NCBI GenBank assembly: GCA_040752115.1 | Contig: JBFMFB010000005.1 | Coordinates: forward strand, 29,766-93,765 | DNA from: JBFMFB01 sp040752115 | GTDB lineage: Bacteria; Pseudomonadota; Gammaproteobacteria; Burkholderiales; Sulfuricellaceae | Length of the DNA stretch: 64,000 bases | Direction of reading: 5' to 3' | Shown: one piece after another, positions 25,089 to 33,738 of the stretch | Layout: the number at the start of each line of letters is the position of its first letter | How positions within the stretch are numbered: the stretch's first letter is position 1 | Notes under the pieces: model-generated | What the model saw: only the letters and a program-made list of their open reading frames with translations | What the model was told of the DNA's origin: nothing | Database searches by the model: none | Program-made: the position numbers and the translations under genes

Positions 25089-26324
25089 ATGAGCAAGAGA
25101 TTCAAGCAAACAGCGCGTCTTTGCCTGATGCTTTGGCTGAGTGCGCTGGCTTTCCATGCTGGTGCCATGGGCGACCGCGGAGAGCGTTTACCCCCCGCGC
25201 AGCAGAAGCGCGCGCCTTCCCAGAACGTCCATCCCGAGAAATTGCTGGTCAAGAGCCTGCTGGAAATCAAGCACAACCGGCTGGATGTCGCCATGAACGA
25301 CATCGAGGATCTGCTTCGGGTCAATCCCAATTTCAAGCTGGCGCACCTGATCAAAGGCGATCTGCTGCTCGCCCGTGCCCGGCCGCTCGCTTCGTTCGGC
25401 AGCGCGCCCGGCGCATCGCAGCAACGGGTGGACGACCTGCGCGAGGAAGCCAGGGCACGCCTGCAGCGCTATCTGGAGGAGCCCCCGGCGGGGATGGTTC
25501 CCAAGTATCTGCTGCAAATGCAGCCCAAGCAGCGCTACGCCATCGTGGTGGACACCGGCAAATCCCGCCTCTACCTGTTCCAGAACCTGCAGGGCACGCC
25601 GCGTTACGTGACCGACTACTACATCACCAGCGGCAAGAACGGCGCGGAAAAACTGCGCGAGGGCGACCAGAAAACGCCGCTGGGCGTGTATTTCGTGACG
25701 GCCAATCTACCCAGGAGCCAACTGTCCGATTTCTACGGCACGGGCGCCTTCCCCCTGAGCTATCCCAATGAGTGGGACAAGCGGCAGGGCCGAAACGGCC
25801 ACGGCATCTGGCTGCATGGCGTCCCGAGCGACACCTACAGCCGTCCGCCGCGCGCCAGCAACGGCTGCGTGGTGCTGACCAACCCCGACATGACGGAGGT
25901 GGGAGGCAGGCTGCAGCCTGGGCTGACCCCGGTGGTCATCAGCGATGGAGCGGAATGGGTCAGGCCGGAGCAGTTGCGGGCGGAGCGCGAGGCGCTCGAG
26001 CGCAAGCTGGAAGCCTGGCGCCAGGATTGGGAAAGCCGGGATGCCGAGCGCTACCTGCGGCACTACTCCAGGGATTTCGCCGCCAACGGCCAGAACTTCT
26101 CGGCATGGGCGGCGCAGAAGCGCCAGGTGAATGCGGGCAAAACCTCGGTCCGGGTCAAGCTGTCAGATACCAGCATGTTTTCTTATCCGGGCAAGGAAAA
26201 CCTGGTGGTGGTGACGTTCACCCAGGATTACCGCAGCAACAACCTGAACAACCTGATGCGCAAGCGCCAGTACTGGCAACTGGAAAACAGCCAGTGGAAG
26301 ATCGTGTACGAGGGCGGGGTTTGA
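25089..26324 (+). CDS. L,D-transpeptidase (YkuD) with Cds6-like C-terminus
   Basis: The enzyme makes 3-3 peptidoglycan cross-links or attaches proteins to the wall. The 411-residue protein has an N-terminal signal, a helical TPR-like segment (about 45-110), a YkuD domain (about 150-300) with HGIWLHGVP and the catalytic cysteine in SNGCVVL, and a C-terminal NTF2-like domain (about 315-411; WRQDWESRDAERYLRHYSRDF) shared with the upstream gene, 22 bp away. The catalytic His/Cys pair looks intact. Confidence 0.9.
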   Translation: MSKRFKQTARLCLMLWLSALAFHAGAMGDRGERLPPAQQKRAPSQNVHPEKLLVKSLLEIKHNRLDVAMNDIEDLLRVNPNFKLAHLIKGDLLLARARPLASFGSAPGASQQRVDDLREEARARLQRYLEEPPAGMVPKYLLQMQPKQRYAIVVDTGKSRLYLFQNLQGTPRYVTDYYITSGKNGAEKLREGDQKTPLGVYFVTANLPRSQLSDFYGTGAFPLSYPNEWDKRQGRNGHGIWLHGVPSDTYSRPPRASNGCVVLTNPDMTEVGGRLQPGLTPVVISDGAEWVRPEQLRAEREALERKLEAWRQDWESRDAERYLRHYSRDFAANGQNFSAWAAQKRQVNAGKTSVRVKLSDTSMFSYPGKENLVVVTFTQDYRSNNLNNLMRKRQYWQLENSQWKIVYEGGV

Positions 26325-26364
26325 CCTGGATTTCCTGAACCGCCAGGGCGCCAAGAAAATTAAT

Positions 26365-26414
26365 GGACAGGATTAACAGGATTTTCCAGGATTCACAGGA
26401 GAAAACCCCTGTCC
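26365..26414. repeat. AGGATT-type repeat
   Basis: GGACAGGATT-AACAGGATT-CCAGGATT-CACAGGA, a tandem degenerate ~10-bp unit, closed by the inverted CCTGTCC at 26408-26414. Related copies are at 42407-42444, 42530-42567 and about 42695-42740. Confidence 0.65.
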
Positions 26415-26462
26415 GTTTCAGCATTCTTTGTGGTTAAAGCGATTGAATGTTAGGAGGATGAA

Positions 26463-27062
26463 ATGAAGTTCCGGGCGATGCTGTTTGTTCTGGGTCTGCT
26501 TCTCGGCTGCAACGCTTACGCCGCGAACCCGCAGGTGAAGCTCAAGACCAACGTGGGCGAGATGGTGGTCGAGCTCTACCCTGACAAGGCGCCGGAGACG
26601 GTCGCCAACTTCCTCAAATATGTAAACAGCGGCTTTTACAACGGCACCATTTTCCATCGCGTGATCAACCGGTTCATGATCCAGGGCGGCGGATTCACGG
26701 AGGATTTCAGGCAGAAGGAAACCTTTCCGCCGATCCGCAACGAGGCGAACAACGGCCTGACCAACGAGCCAGGCACCCTGGCCATGGCGCGCACCTACGA
26801 CCCGCATTCCGCCTCGGCGCAGTTTTTCATCAATCTGGACAGCAACAAATTCCTGAATTTCTACAAGCCGGTGCCCGACTACTACGGCTATTGCGTGTTC
26901 GGCAAGGTGGTGCAGGGAATGGACGTGGTGAAGAGAATCGGCGCCACGCCTACCACATCCGCCGGGCCTTTCGCTTCCGACGTCCCCGCGACGCCGGTGG
27001 TGATCCAGGAAGTGGCGCTCGTTACTCAACCCAAGGCCGTTACGGCCAAGAAAAAAGGCTAA
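26463..27062 (+). CDS. Periplasmic cyclophilin-type peptidyl-prolyl isomerase
   Basis: The 199-residue product has a signal peptide (about 1-20, LLLGCNAYAANP) and a complete cyclophilin domain: FYNGTIFHRVINRFMIQGGG, ARTYDPHSASAQFFINL and YCVFGKVVQGMDVV. The active-site residues FHR and the QFF segment are present. The cysteine in LLGC could suggest a lipobox, but the following sequence fits ordinary cleavage at AYA. AGGAGG precedes the start. It is followed 3 bp later by a cytosolic cyclophilin gene. Confidence 0.92.
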   Translation: MKFRAMLFVLGLLLGCNAYAANPQVKLKTNVGEMVVELYPDKAPETVANFLKYVNSGFYNGTIFHRVINRFMIQGGGFTEDFRQKETFPPIRNEANNGLTNEPGTLAMARTYDPHSASAQFFINLDSNKFLNFYKPVPDYYGYCVFGKVVQGMDVVKRIGATPTTSAGPFASDVPATPVVIQEVALVTQPKAVTAKKKG

Positions 27063-27065
27063 CCC

Positions 27066-27557
27066 ATGGTCAAACTCCATACCAACTTCGGCGTCATCAC
27101 CCTCGATCTGGACGCCGACAAGGCGCCCCTCACCGTCGCCAATTTCCTGCAATACGCCCAGGACGGCTTTTACGACAACACGCTGTTCCATCGCGTGATC
27201 GACGGCTTCATGATCCAGGGCGGCGGATTCGAGCCGGGCATGGAGCAGAAGCCGGCGCGCGAGCCGGTGCAGAACGAAGCCAACAATGGCTTGCGGAACG
27301 ACGCCTACACCATCGCCATGGCGCGCACGCCCAATCCGCATTCGGCAACCGCCCAGTTCTTCATCAACGTGGCGGACAACAGTTTCCTCAACTTCACCGC
27401 GCCAACGCCGCAGGGCTGGGGCTATTGCGTGTTCGGCAAGGTGGTCGAGGGCAAGGAAGTGGTGGACGCCATCAAGAAGGTCAAGACCGGCAACCGCGCC
27501 GGCCACCAGGACGTGCCGGTAGAAGACGTGGTGATCGAGCGCGCCGAGGTTTGCTGA
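27066..27557 (+). CDS. ppiB: Cytoplasmic cyclophilin PpiB
   Basis: The 163-residue product has no signal peptide and a full cyclophilin domain (FYDNTLFHRVIDGFMIQGGG, MARTPNPHSATAQFFINVAD, WGYCVFGKVVEGKEVVD). It catalyses cis-trans isomerisation of prolyl bonds. It is closely similar to the gene just upstream and likely arose by duplication, with one copy gaining export. It probably shares a transcript with lpxH, 46 bp downstream. Confidence 0.95.
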   Translation: MVKLHTNFGVITLDLDADKAPLTVANFLQYAQDGFYDNTLFHRVIDGFMIQGGGFEPGMEQKPAREPVQNEANNGLRNDAYTIAMARTPNPHSATAQFFINVADNSFLNFTAPTPQGWGYCVFGKVVEGKEVVDAIKKVKTGNRAGHQDVPVEDVVIERAEVC

Positions 27558-27603
27558 TGCCGCGGCGAGGGGCGGGCGCACGCTTCGCCCCCCGCATCTG
27601 CCC

Positions 27604-28329
27604 ATGAACCCCCGCACGCTGTTCGCCGCCGACCTGCATCTTTCCCCGGAGCGCCCGGAAACCGCGCGCGCCTTTCTCGATTTTCTCTCTACCGCCGCAT
27701 CGCAGGCCGAAGCGCTCTACATCCTGGGCGACATGTTCGAAGCCTGGGCCGGCGACGACGACCGGGACGCCCCGTTCCACCGCGAGATCGCACAGGCACT
27801 CGCCGATCTGGCGGCGGGCGGCGTGGCGGTCTACCTCATGCACGGCAACCGGGATTTCCTCATGGGGCAGGAGTGGGCGCGCGCCTGCGCGGCGCGGCTC
27901 TTGCCTGGGCCGGTGCTGGTCGATCTCTACGGCAAGCCGACACTGCTGATGCACGGCGACGAGCTGTGCACCGACGATACCGCCTATTTTGCGTTCCGCG
28001 ACAAGGTGCGCGACCCCGCCTGGCAGGCGGCGTTTCTCGCCCAGCCGCTGGCGGCGCGCAAGGCGGCGATCCAGGGGTGGCTGAACGAGAGTTCGCAGGA
28101 AAAGCGGCAAAAAACGGCGACCGTCATGGATGCAAACCCGCAGACGCTGGCCGAAGCGCTGCGCGCCCACGGCTATCCCCGCCTGATCCACGGCCACACC
28201 CACCGCCCGGCCCGGCATCTGCACCGGGTGGACGGCCGCGAGTGCGAGCGCTGGGTGCTGCCGGCCTGGTACGGGCGGGGCGGCTACCTTGCCTGCGACG
28301 AACACGGCTGCCAGGCGGTGAATTTTTAA
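27604..28329 (+). CDS. lpxH: UDP-2,3-diacylglucosamine diphosphatase LpxH
   Basis: It hydrolyses UDP-2,3-diacylglucosamine to lipid X in lipid A synthesis, at the inner face of the inner membrane. The 241-residue protein shows the calcineurin-like metal-binding series: ADLHL, LGDMFEAW, HGNRDF, LMHGDELC and IHGHTHRPA. It shows that the cell makes lipopolysaccharide, that is, it is Gram-negative. Order ppiB-lpxH is common in proteobacteria. Confidence 0.95.
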   Translation: MNPRTLFAADLHLSPERPETARAFLDFLSTAASQAEALYILGDMFEAWAGDDDRDAPFHREIAQALADLAAGGVAVYLMHGNRDFLMGQEWARACAARLLPGPVLVDLYGKPTLLMHGDELCTDDTAYFAFRDKVRDPAWQAAFLAQPLAARKAAIQGWLNESSQEKRQKTATVMDANPQTLAEALRAHGYPRLIHGHTHRPARHLHRVDGRECERWVLPAWYGRGGYLACDEHGCQAVNF

Positions 28330-28347
28330 CCCAAAACCCGCAATTCA

Positions 28348-28490
28348 CCACGAATGACACGAATAAGCACGAATTAACACGAATAAGAACAACAGATTGC
28401 TGCCAAACAGCCACTCGCCTTGCCGGTGATGGCAAAAGCATTGTTAACCCAATGATTATTCGTGAGCATTCGTGTAAATTCGTGGTTAAA
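28348..28490. repeat. CACGAAT-type inverted element, copy 1
   Basis: The left arm is a run of CACGAAT units at about 10-bp spacing (28348-28387), and the right arm is the inverted set ending TTCGTGGTTAA (28458-28488). The ~70-bp centre contains GCCGGTGATGGCAAA. Three more copies are at 32676, 34511 and 52401. It fills the gap between lpxH and the DAHP synthase gene. Confidence 0.75.
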
Positions 28491-28519
28491 CGATTTTTTA
28501 GGTTTAACGGGGAAAACGC

Positions 28520-29632
28520 ATGATCCTGATCCTGACCCCCAATATCAGTCCGGACAGCCCCGAATACCGTCAGTTGACGGACTATCTCGGACGGCTGCCC
28601 AACATCCGGAGCCGCGTCCATCACGAGCATGGCGCGCAGCAGGTGCTGACCGAGGTTTACCTGATCGGCGACACCGCCTCGCTGGATGTCGAGGACATGA
28701 AGAGCCTGCCCGGCGTCGAGCGCGTGGTGCGTGTCTCCGAGGAATACCGGGTGCTGGGACGGCACAAGGACGACGACCGCCCGACCCACTTCGAATACAA
28801 CGGCGTGCGCTTCGGCCAGGACAATCTCAACGTCTTTGCCGGGCTGTGCGCGGTGGACACGCCCGAGCATGTCGGGCTGATGATGAAGGCATTGCGGGAC
28901 AACGGCCAGGTCTGCACCCGCATGGGGGCGTACAAGCCGCGCACCAGCCCTTATGCGTTCCAGGGGCACGGCAAGGCGTGCCTGCCCTACGTCTTCGAGC
29001 TGGCGGGCAAGTACGGCATCAAGGTGATCGCCATGGAGGTCACCCACGAATCCCACGTCGAAGAGATCCGCGCGGCGCTGCGCCAGACCGGCAATCCCAC
29101 CGGCGTGATGCTGCAGATCGGTACGCGCAACACCCAGAATTTCGAGCTCCTGAAGATCGTCGGCCGCCAGCAGGAATTTCCGGTGCTGCTGAAGCGCGGC
29201 TTCGGCATCACCCTGGACGAATCGCTCAACGCCGCGGAGTATCTTGCCAGCGAGGGCAACCGCAAGGTCGTATTCGGGCTCAGAGGCATGAAAACCAACA
29301 TGGGTGACCCGCACCGCAACCTGGTGGATTTCGCCCACGTGCCGGTGGTCAAGCGATTGACGAGAATGCCGGTGTGCATCGACCCCTCGCACTCGGTCGG
29401 CAGCCGCTCGCGCGCGCCGGACGGCATCCTCGACCTGATGCACATTACCGCCCAGGGCGTGATCGCCGGCGCCAACATGATCCTGGTGGACTTCCACCCC
29501 CATCCCGCCAAGGCGCTGGTGGACGGCCCGCAGGCGCTGCTGCTGGAAGAGCTGCCGCAGTTCCTGGAGGATGTGAGGATCGCGCGCGAGGCTTACGAGA
29601 AGCGGGCGAAGCTGGCGCGCGGCGCGAGGTAG
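28520..29632 (+). CDS. 3-deoxy-7-phosphoheptulonate (DAHP) synthase, type Ib
   Basis: First enzyme of the shikimate pathway: erythrose 4-phosphate + PEP to DAHP. The 370-residue protein has an N-terminal ferredoxin-like regulatory domain (about 1-70) and a beta/alpha barrel (about 100-350) with MGAYKPRTSPYAFQG, IGTRNTQNFELLK, LLKRGFG and IDPSHSVGSR. This is the Bacillus/Thermotoga-type layout rather than the E. coli AroG type. Its stop codon lies in a REP palindrome. It likely feeds tryptophan synthesis (trp genes at 43-46 kb). Confidence 0.92.
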   Translation: MILILTPNISPDSPEYRQLTDYLGRLPNIRSRVHHEHGAQQVLTEVYLIGDTASLDVEDMKSLPGVERVVRVSEEYRVLGRHKDDDRPTHFEYNGVRFGQDNLNVFAGLCAVDTPEHVGLMMKALRDNGQVCTRMGAYKPRTSPYAFQGHGKACLPYVFELAGKYGIKVIAMEVTHESHVEEIRAALRQTGNPTGVMLQIGTRNTQNFELLKIVGRQQEFPVLLKRGFGITLDESLNAAEYLASEGNRKVVFGLRGMKTNMGDPHRNLVDFAHVPVVKRLTRMPVCIDPSHSVGSRSRAPDGILDLMHITAQGVIAGANMILVDFHPHPAKALVDGPQALLLEELPQFLEDVRIAREAYEKRAKLARGAR

Positions 29633-29660
29633 GGTGCGCCGGGCACACCGGCAGTGGTAG

Positions 29661-29686
29661 GGCGGATTAGCGAAGCGTAATCCGCC
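29661..29686. repeat. REP-like hairpin
   Basis: GGCGGATTA-gcgaagcg-TAATCCGCC, a perfect 9-bp stem with an 8-nt loop, preceded by GTAGGGTGCGCC at 29629, which overlaps the DAHP synthase stop codon. It may act as a transcript-end stabiliser between the convergent DAHP synthase and fccB genes. Confidence 0.65.
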
Positions 29687-29740
29687 GAATGGGAAGGGAT
29701 ATCCCGCTCAAGGCCGGGGAAGCGCAGCTTCGCATCCCCC

Positions 29741-31006
29741 TTAGCTCGACATCTCCTGCAGAATATTCCTGATCCAGCTCTGCGCGTAGGTTCCCTCCAG
29801 CTCCGAGATGTCGGGCGAGATGCCGCCCGCATTCGGCACCGCGACGGTCTTGCCGTTTTCCACGCGATACACTCCGCTGACGCTGATGGCGTGCCGGTCG
29901 GTCACGTAGCTGTAGCAGACGTTGATGTGGGAAGGATCGATCGGCTCGCGGCCGTTCATGAGTTGCACGACGTTGAGCGCGCAGGCCTTGGCCTGGCTGT
30001 TGGCGGAGTAGCCGGATTTGGGCAGGGCGCCGGCGCTGCAGGCGTCGCCGATGACATGGATGTTGGGTACGAGCGTGGATTCGAAGGTGATCTGGTTGAC
30101 CGGGCACCATTTCCGGTCCGCGTCCACAACACCCGCGAGATGGGCGATCAGGCCGGCTTTTTGCGGCGGGATGACGTTCACCACGTCGCCACGGATTTCT
30201 TCCACGCCGTTGTCGACGCTGCGATTCGCGGCGTCGACCTTGACCACCTTGTTATTGGCGTTGTATTCGATCATGCCGGGGTAATAGGCCAGCCACGCCT
30301 TGCGGAACAGCACCGGCTTGGAGGCGATGTCGGAGTTGGCATCCAGGATCACGATCTTGGACTTGGGCTTGTGGCGCTTGAGGTACCAGGCAATCTGGCT
30401 GGCGCGCTCGTAAGGGCCGGGCGGGCAGCGGAAGGGAGTGAGGGGGACGGAGATCACCACCGTGCCGCCGTCCCGCATCTGTTCCAGCTGGCGGCGCAGC
30501 AGCAGGGTCTGCTCGCCTGCCTTCCAGGCATGGGGAAGGACATTCGGCGTTTTCAGCGGGTCGTAGCCTTCCAGCTCCTCGAAGCGGAAGTCGATGCCGG
30601 GGGAGAGAATCAGCCGGTCGTAGCCGAGCGTTCCTTGGGCCGTGCGCACTTCCTTCGCCGCCGCGTCCACCGCGGTGACTTCGCCGTGGATCACCCTGAT
30701 GCCGTGATTGGCGGCGAGCCGGTCATAGCCGATGATGTTGTCGCGCAGATCGCGGCTGCCGCCGATGACCAGGTTGCTGTAGGGGCAAGAGACGAAAGAC
30801 TTGTCGCGCTCGATCAGCACCACCTCGATGGTGGGGTCGTTCATGCGGATGTATTTGGCGGCGATGGTTCCGCCAAAGCCGCCGCCTACCACGACCACGC
30901 GGCGTGCATTTTTCGGCAGCGGTTCCGCCGCGGCTGAAATGCAGGGAAATCCGGTCAGCGCGGCGGCGCCGGCAAGCTTGATGAAGTCTCTGCGATTGAT
31001 GTTCAT
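29741..31006 (-). CDS. fccB: Flavocytochrome c sulfide dehydrogenase flavoprotein subunit
   Basis: It oxidises sulfide in the periplasm and passes electrons to the diheme subunit. The 421-residue protein has a twin-arginine leader (NRRDFIKLAGAAAL), an FAD site (RRVVVVGGGFGGTIAAKYI) and the characteristic cysteines: FVSCPYSNLV, TPFRCPPGPYERA and KWCPVNQITFES. The latter two correspond to the redox disulfide pair of FccB. The C-terminal FCSD dimer domain ends SWIRNIL. fccA lies 22 bp upstream, so this is an fccAB operon of a sulfur oxidiser. Confidence 0.94.
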   Translation of the reverse strand: MNINRRDFIKLAGAAALTGFPCISAAAEPLPKNARRVVVVGGGFGGTIAAKYIRMNDPTIEVVLIERDKSFVSCPYSNLVIGGSRDLRDNIIGYDRLAANHGIRVIHGEVTAVDAAAKEVRTAQGTLGYDRLILSPGIDFRFEELEGYDPLKTPNVLPHAWKAGEQTLLLRRQLEQMRDGGTVVISVPLTPFRCPPGPYERASQIAWYLKRHKPKSKIVILDANSDIASKPVLFRKAWLAYYPGMIEYNANNKVVKVDAANRSVDNGVEEIRGDVVNVIPPQKAGLIAHLAGVVDADRKWCPVNQITFESTLVPNIHVIGDACSAGALPKSGYSANSQAKACALNVVQLMNGREPIDPSHINVCYSYVTDRHAISVSGVYRVENGKTVAVPNAGGISPDISELEGTYAQSWIRNILQEMSS

Positions 31007-31028
31007 GTTCCGATTCTCCTCGGGCCGT

Positions 31029-31610
31029 TCACTGCCGACTGGCATAGTAATGGGTCAGGGCGTCGAGCTGTTCGCGGCTTAAGCCGCGGATTTTATCCGC
31101 CATCTTGTCCGGCGTCGGGCGCTTGCCGGACCGGAATTCGTCCAGGGCGAGGTCGAGATATTCCTTCCACTGGCCAGCCAGAATCCCGTCGCTGTCTTCT
31201 TCGTTGTCTTTTTCCTGGCTCCCGCCTTCCGTATGGCATTTGCGGCAGTTCTGCTGGTGCAGCAGCTCGCCTTCGGCCGCCTTGGCCGCATCGAATTTCT
31301 GCCGCGCGGGGACGAATTCCCGCTTGCTGAAAAATTCCGCCATCGCCGCGAAATCCGCGTCAGTGTAACCCCTGGCCAGCCGGCCCATGATGCTGGAGGG
31401 GCGCTCGCCGCTCTTGAACTTCTTCATGGATTCGACCAGATAGGCCGCCGGCTGCCCGGCGAGCGTGGGCGTGTTCGGCCCGGCGCTGATGCCGTTGGTG
31501 CCGTGGCAGCCGGCGCAGGTGTTGGACAGCATGGCGGGAGTGGGGCCGGCAGCCCAGATGGCGGGGCTGAGCGCCATCCCGCCCAGCAACACGATGAGTT
31601 TGAGTTTCAT
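31029..31610 (-). CDS. fccA: Flavocytochrome c diheme cytochrome subunit
   Basis: The 193-residue product has a signal peptide (about 1-20) and two c-type haem sites: CAGCH (about 32-36) and CRKCH (about 122-126), each followed by cytochrome c fold sequence with distal methionines available (e.g. SSIMGRLARGY, DKMADKIRGLS). It accepts electrons from FccB and delivers them to the respiratory chain. An acidic insert (QEKDNEEDSDG) follows the second haem site. Confidence 0.94.
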   Translation of the reverse strand: MKLKLIVLLGGMALSPAIWAAGPTPAMLSNTCAGCHGTNGISAGPNTPTLAGQPAAYLVESMKKFKSGERPSSIMGRLARGYTDADFAAMAEFFSKREFVPARQKFDAAKAAEGELLHQQNCRKCHTEGGSQEKDNEEDSDGILAGQWKEYLDLALDEFRSGKRPTPDKMADKIRGLSREQLDALTHYYASRQ

Positions 31611-32021
31611 GGCGGTTTCCTACTTGATTGAGATCATATATTAAGTGCCTGTCATGTGCCGCGCTGCGCGCGGGCTGTTTGATGCCGGCAATGCCCCGGC
31701 GGGGCAGTTACCTTTTCTTGCTTGTCCAAGAAAAGGTAACCGAAAAGAAGGACACCCCGGTTCGCCGGTCGCCCTAAAGGGCGACTTCCCTGCGTTGCTC
31801 GCCGGGCCGGGCGGCTGCGCAACTCGCCCTGGCAGCCCGCACAAATCGCGGGCTGCTGCGGAGCTCGAACAGTGCTCGCCGACATCCCCCGGCCCGGCTG
31901 CGCTACTCGGCGGCTCGCAGGGGCCCAAAAAGCGTCGCGGTGGAAACAGCATGGCTGCGTTGGTTAATGCAGCTATTTTTACGAGACTCAATAGAGTCGG
32001 TTGAAGCGGTTTTGCGTCGCA
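31611..32021. repeat. GC-rich gene-free region with a 34-nt hairpin
   Basis: There is no supported gene in these 411 bp; open frames on both strands lack domain or ribosome-binding-site support. The main feature is a perfect 14-bp stem with a 6-nt loop at 31707-31740 (GTTACCTTTTCTTG, CTTGTC, then the inverted arm), followed by CGAAAAGAAGG. I have the impression this hairpin type and its surroundings recur as dispersed repeats in many betaproteobacteria. Confidence 0.6.
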
Positions 32022-32660
32022 TCATTTTCCGCCTGCGGCGGTGAAAGAGAAATCGGCAAGCTGGCCGAGGACGCGGGCCAGCGCCCGGTTGGCGGCGATC
32101 ACGCCGCCGTAGGGCGTATCGGCGGGCGCGTCTTCCAGCGCCTCGAATTCGCGCGTCGCCACCACGCGCCGGGTGGCAACCTCGACCACTTGGGCCCGCA
32201 CCGTCAGGCGCACTTGGCTCGGGCGAGCGGTGAATTCCTGCTGCAAACGGACGAGTTCGGTGTCCAGGCGCAGATCGCCCTTGGCTGCGCTGGAAGCCGG
32301 CGCCACCGCGCGGAAACCGGCGCCGCTCTCCAGCGTCCGTACCAGCAGGGGCGCCAGCATCCGGGCGGGCGAATCCGCCCACTGGTTGGCGGCGAAGTAT
32401 TCCAGTTCGTGGGGTTTCCGGAGGTAGGCCATGCGTGCGGAATCGAACCCGGCAGCGGCGCGCGGCGGGCTGACGATCAGCGTCAGCGGCGTGGCCTTGG
32501 CTGCCGGCCGCGCCTCGGCCTGCGCGTCCAGCACGTAGGTGCTGATGTCTTCCGTCGCTGCGGGCCGAAGCCCGGTGCAGCCGGAGAGCGCCAGCAGAAG
32601 CAGCGCAGCCGCGAGCTGCGGGGCAAGGCAGGCGCGGCCGGAATTGCGGAGTTTCAGCAT
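32022..32660 (-). CDS. ABC-type transport auxiliary lipoprotein (PqiC-like)
   Basis: The 212-residue lipoprotein has a signal peptide with lipobox LALSGC (cysteine near residue 28). The mature part matches the auxiliary lipoproteins of MCE transporters: STYVLDAQ, then AYLRKPHELEYFAANQWADSPARMLAPLL. It should sit in the outer membrane and take lipid from the MCE tunnel. It is the last gene of the permease-ATPase-MCE-lipoprotein set. The start at 32660 is preferred; an upstream in-frame start falls in a repeat element. Confidence 0.9.
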   Translation of the reverse strand: MLKLRNSGRACLAPQLAAALLLLALSGCTGLRPAATEDISTYVLDAQAEARPAAKATPLTLIVSPPRAAAGFDSARMAYLRKPHELEYFAANQWADSPARMLAPLLVRTLESGAGFRAVAPASSAAKGDLRLDTELVRLQQEFTARPSQVRLTVRAQVVEVATRRVVATREFEALEDAPADTPYGGVIAANRALARVLGQLADFSFTAAGGK

Positions 32661-32675
32661 GGAAAGCCTTTCTTT

Positions 32676-32810
32676 TAGCCACGAATGACACGAATGTTCA
32701 CGAATAATCAGAATGTTACTCATAGACCCGTGCCATTGGGAAGGTGTGTCACAAACTCAACACCCCCATCCGTTTTTAATCGTGTTTATTCGTGTCATTC
32801 GTGGTTAAAC
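32676..32810. repeat. CACGAAT-type inverted element, copy 2
   Basis: Left arm AGCCACGAATGACACGAATG and further units at 32678-32708; right arm TTATTCGTGTCATTCGTGG at about 32787-32804. The ~75-bp centre is unrelated to that of the other copies. It fills the gap between the MCE protein gene and the lipoprotein gene, inside the transport operon. Confidence 0.75.
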
Positions 32811-32841
32811 CGCCTTTTTCAGGATTGTTCGCGGCGAAAAT

Positions 32842-33738
32842 CTACCGCTCCCCCGGCCCCGGTTTCGGCGGTTGCCGGCCGAACACCAGCGCGCTCGGGT
32901 TGCGCTCCAGTTGCTCGCTCACGCGGCGCAGGGAGGCGGAAAGTTCGCGCAGATCGGCCACCAGCGCCTGGGTTTCGGCCAGCGTGTCGGGCACGCCCGC
33001 GGCGGCGCGGGTGCTTTCGTTCGCCAGTTTTTCCACCGCGTCCGCGCTTTTCCCCACGCGTTCCAGCAGGCGCGTCAATTCGGCGCTGGCCTCCGCGCTG
33101 TGTTCCAGGGTGCGTGTAGCGCTGGTTACGGCAGCGTCGATGGCAGCGGTGCGCGCGGCGAGGGTGCGGGTGACGGCCTCGATCGACGCGAGGCTGTGCT
33201 TGAATGCCAGCCGGTTGTCTTCGTCCAGCACCGCGTTGATGCTGTCGGAGGCGCGGTTGAGGCTGGTGAGCAGGCTGGTTACCGCAGTGTCCAGCCTGGC
33301 CAGCAGCGAGGGGCCGGTGCGAATCACTGGGAATTGCTCCCCTGGGCGCGCTTTCAGCAGCGGTGAACTCTGGTTGCCGCCGGTCAGTTCGACGTAGGCG
33401 ATGCCGGTCAGTCCCTGCACCCGCAGGATGGCCACGGTGTTTTCCTTGATCGGCGTGCCGCGCTCGATCTTGAGCACCAGCCGCACCCGCTCGGAATCCT
33501 TGATGTCGAGCGCGATCTCCCGCACCATGCCGACTTCGACGCCGCGGTATTTCACCGGCGCATTGAGGTTCAGCCCCGAGACCGATTCGCTCATGTAGGC
33601 GTAGTAAGTATCGTAAACCTTCCGGTACTTGCCGCCCGTCCCCAGCCACAGCACGCCGGCGATCAGCGCCGCGCTCAGCAGCAGGGTGAACAGGCCGACG
33701 ACCAGGTAATTTACTTTCTCTTCCACGCCTGCTCCCAT
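32842..33738 (-). CDS. mlaD: MlaD-family MCE substrate-binding protein
   Basis: The 298-residue protein has an N-terminal membrane anchor (about 12-32) and an MCE domain (about 45-125; VSGLNLNAPVKYRGVEVGMV, ILRVQGLTGIAYVELTGG). A long alpha-helical C-terminal region follows (about 150-275) that probably forms the periplasmic needle. Possible starts are ATG 33738 and GTG 33726; both overlap the ATPase gene. It carries phospholipids across the periplasm together with the adjacent ATPase, permease and lipoprotein. Confidence 0.9.
   Translation of the reverse strand: MGAGVEEKVNYLVVGLFTLLLSAALIAGVLWLGTGGKYRKVYDTYYAYMSESVSGLNLNAPVKYRGVEVGMVREIALDIKDSERVRLVLKIERGTPIKENTVAILRVQGLTGIAYVELTGGNQSSPLLKARPGEQFPVIRTGPSLLARLDTAVTSLLTSLNRASDSINAVLDEDNRLAFKHSLASIEAVTRTLAARTAAIDAAVTSATRTLEHSAEASAELTRLLERVGKSADAVEKLANESTRAAAGVPDTLAETQALVADLRELSASLRRVSEQLERNPSALVFGRQPPKPGPGER

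Noticed and set aside
28348..28490. Possible CRISPR array, from spaced short repeats
   Set aside because: Units are only about 7 bp at 10-bp spacing and inverted in the second half; there are no spacers and no cas genes.
31645..32004. 119-codon plus-strand ORF and its minus-strand counterpart
   Set aside because: Translation of a dispersed GC-rich repeat with a large hairpin; no domain, signal or ribosome-binding site.
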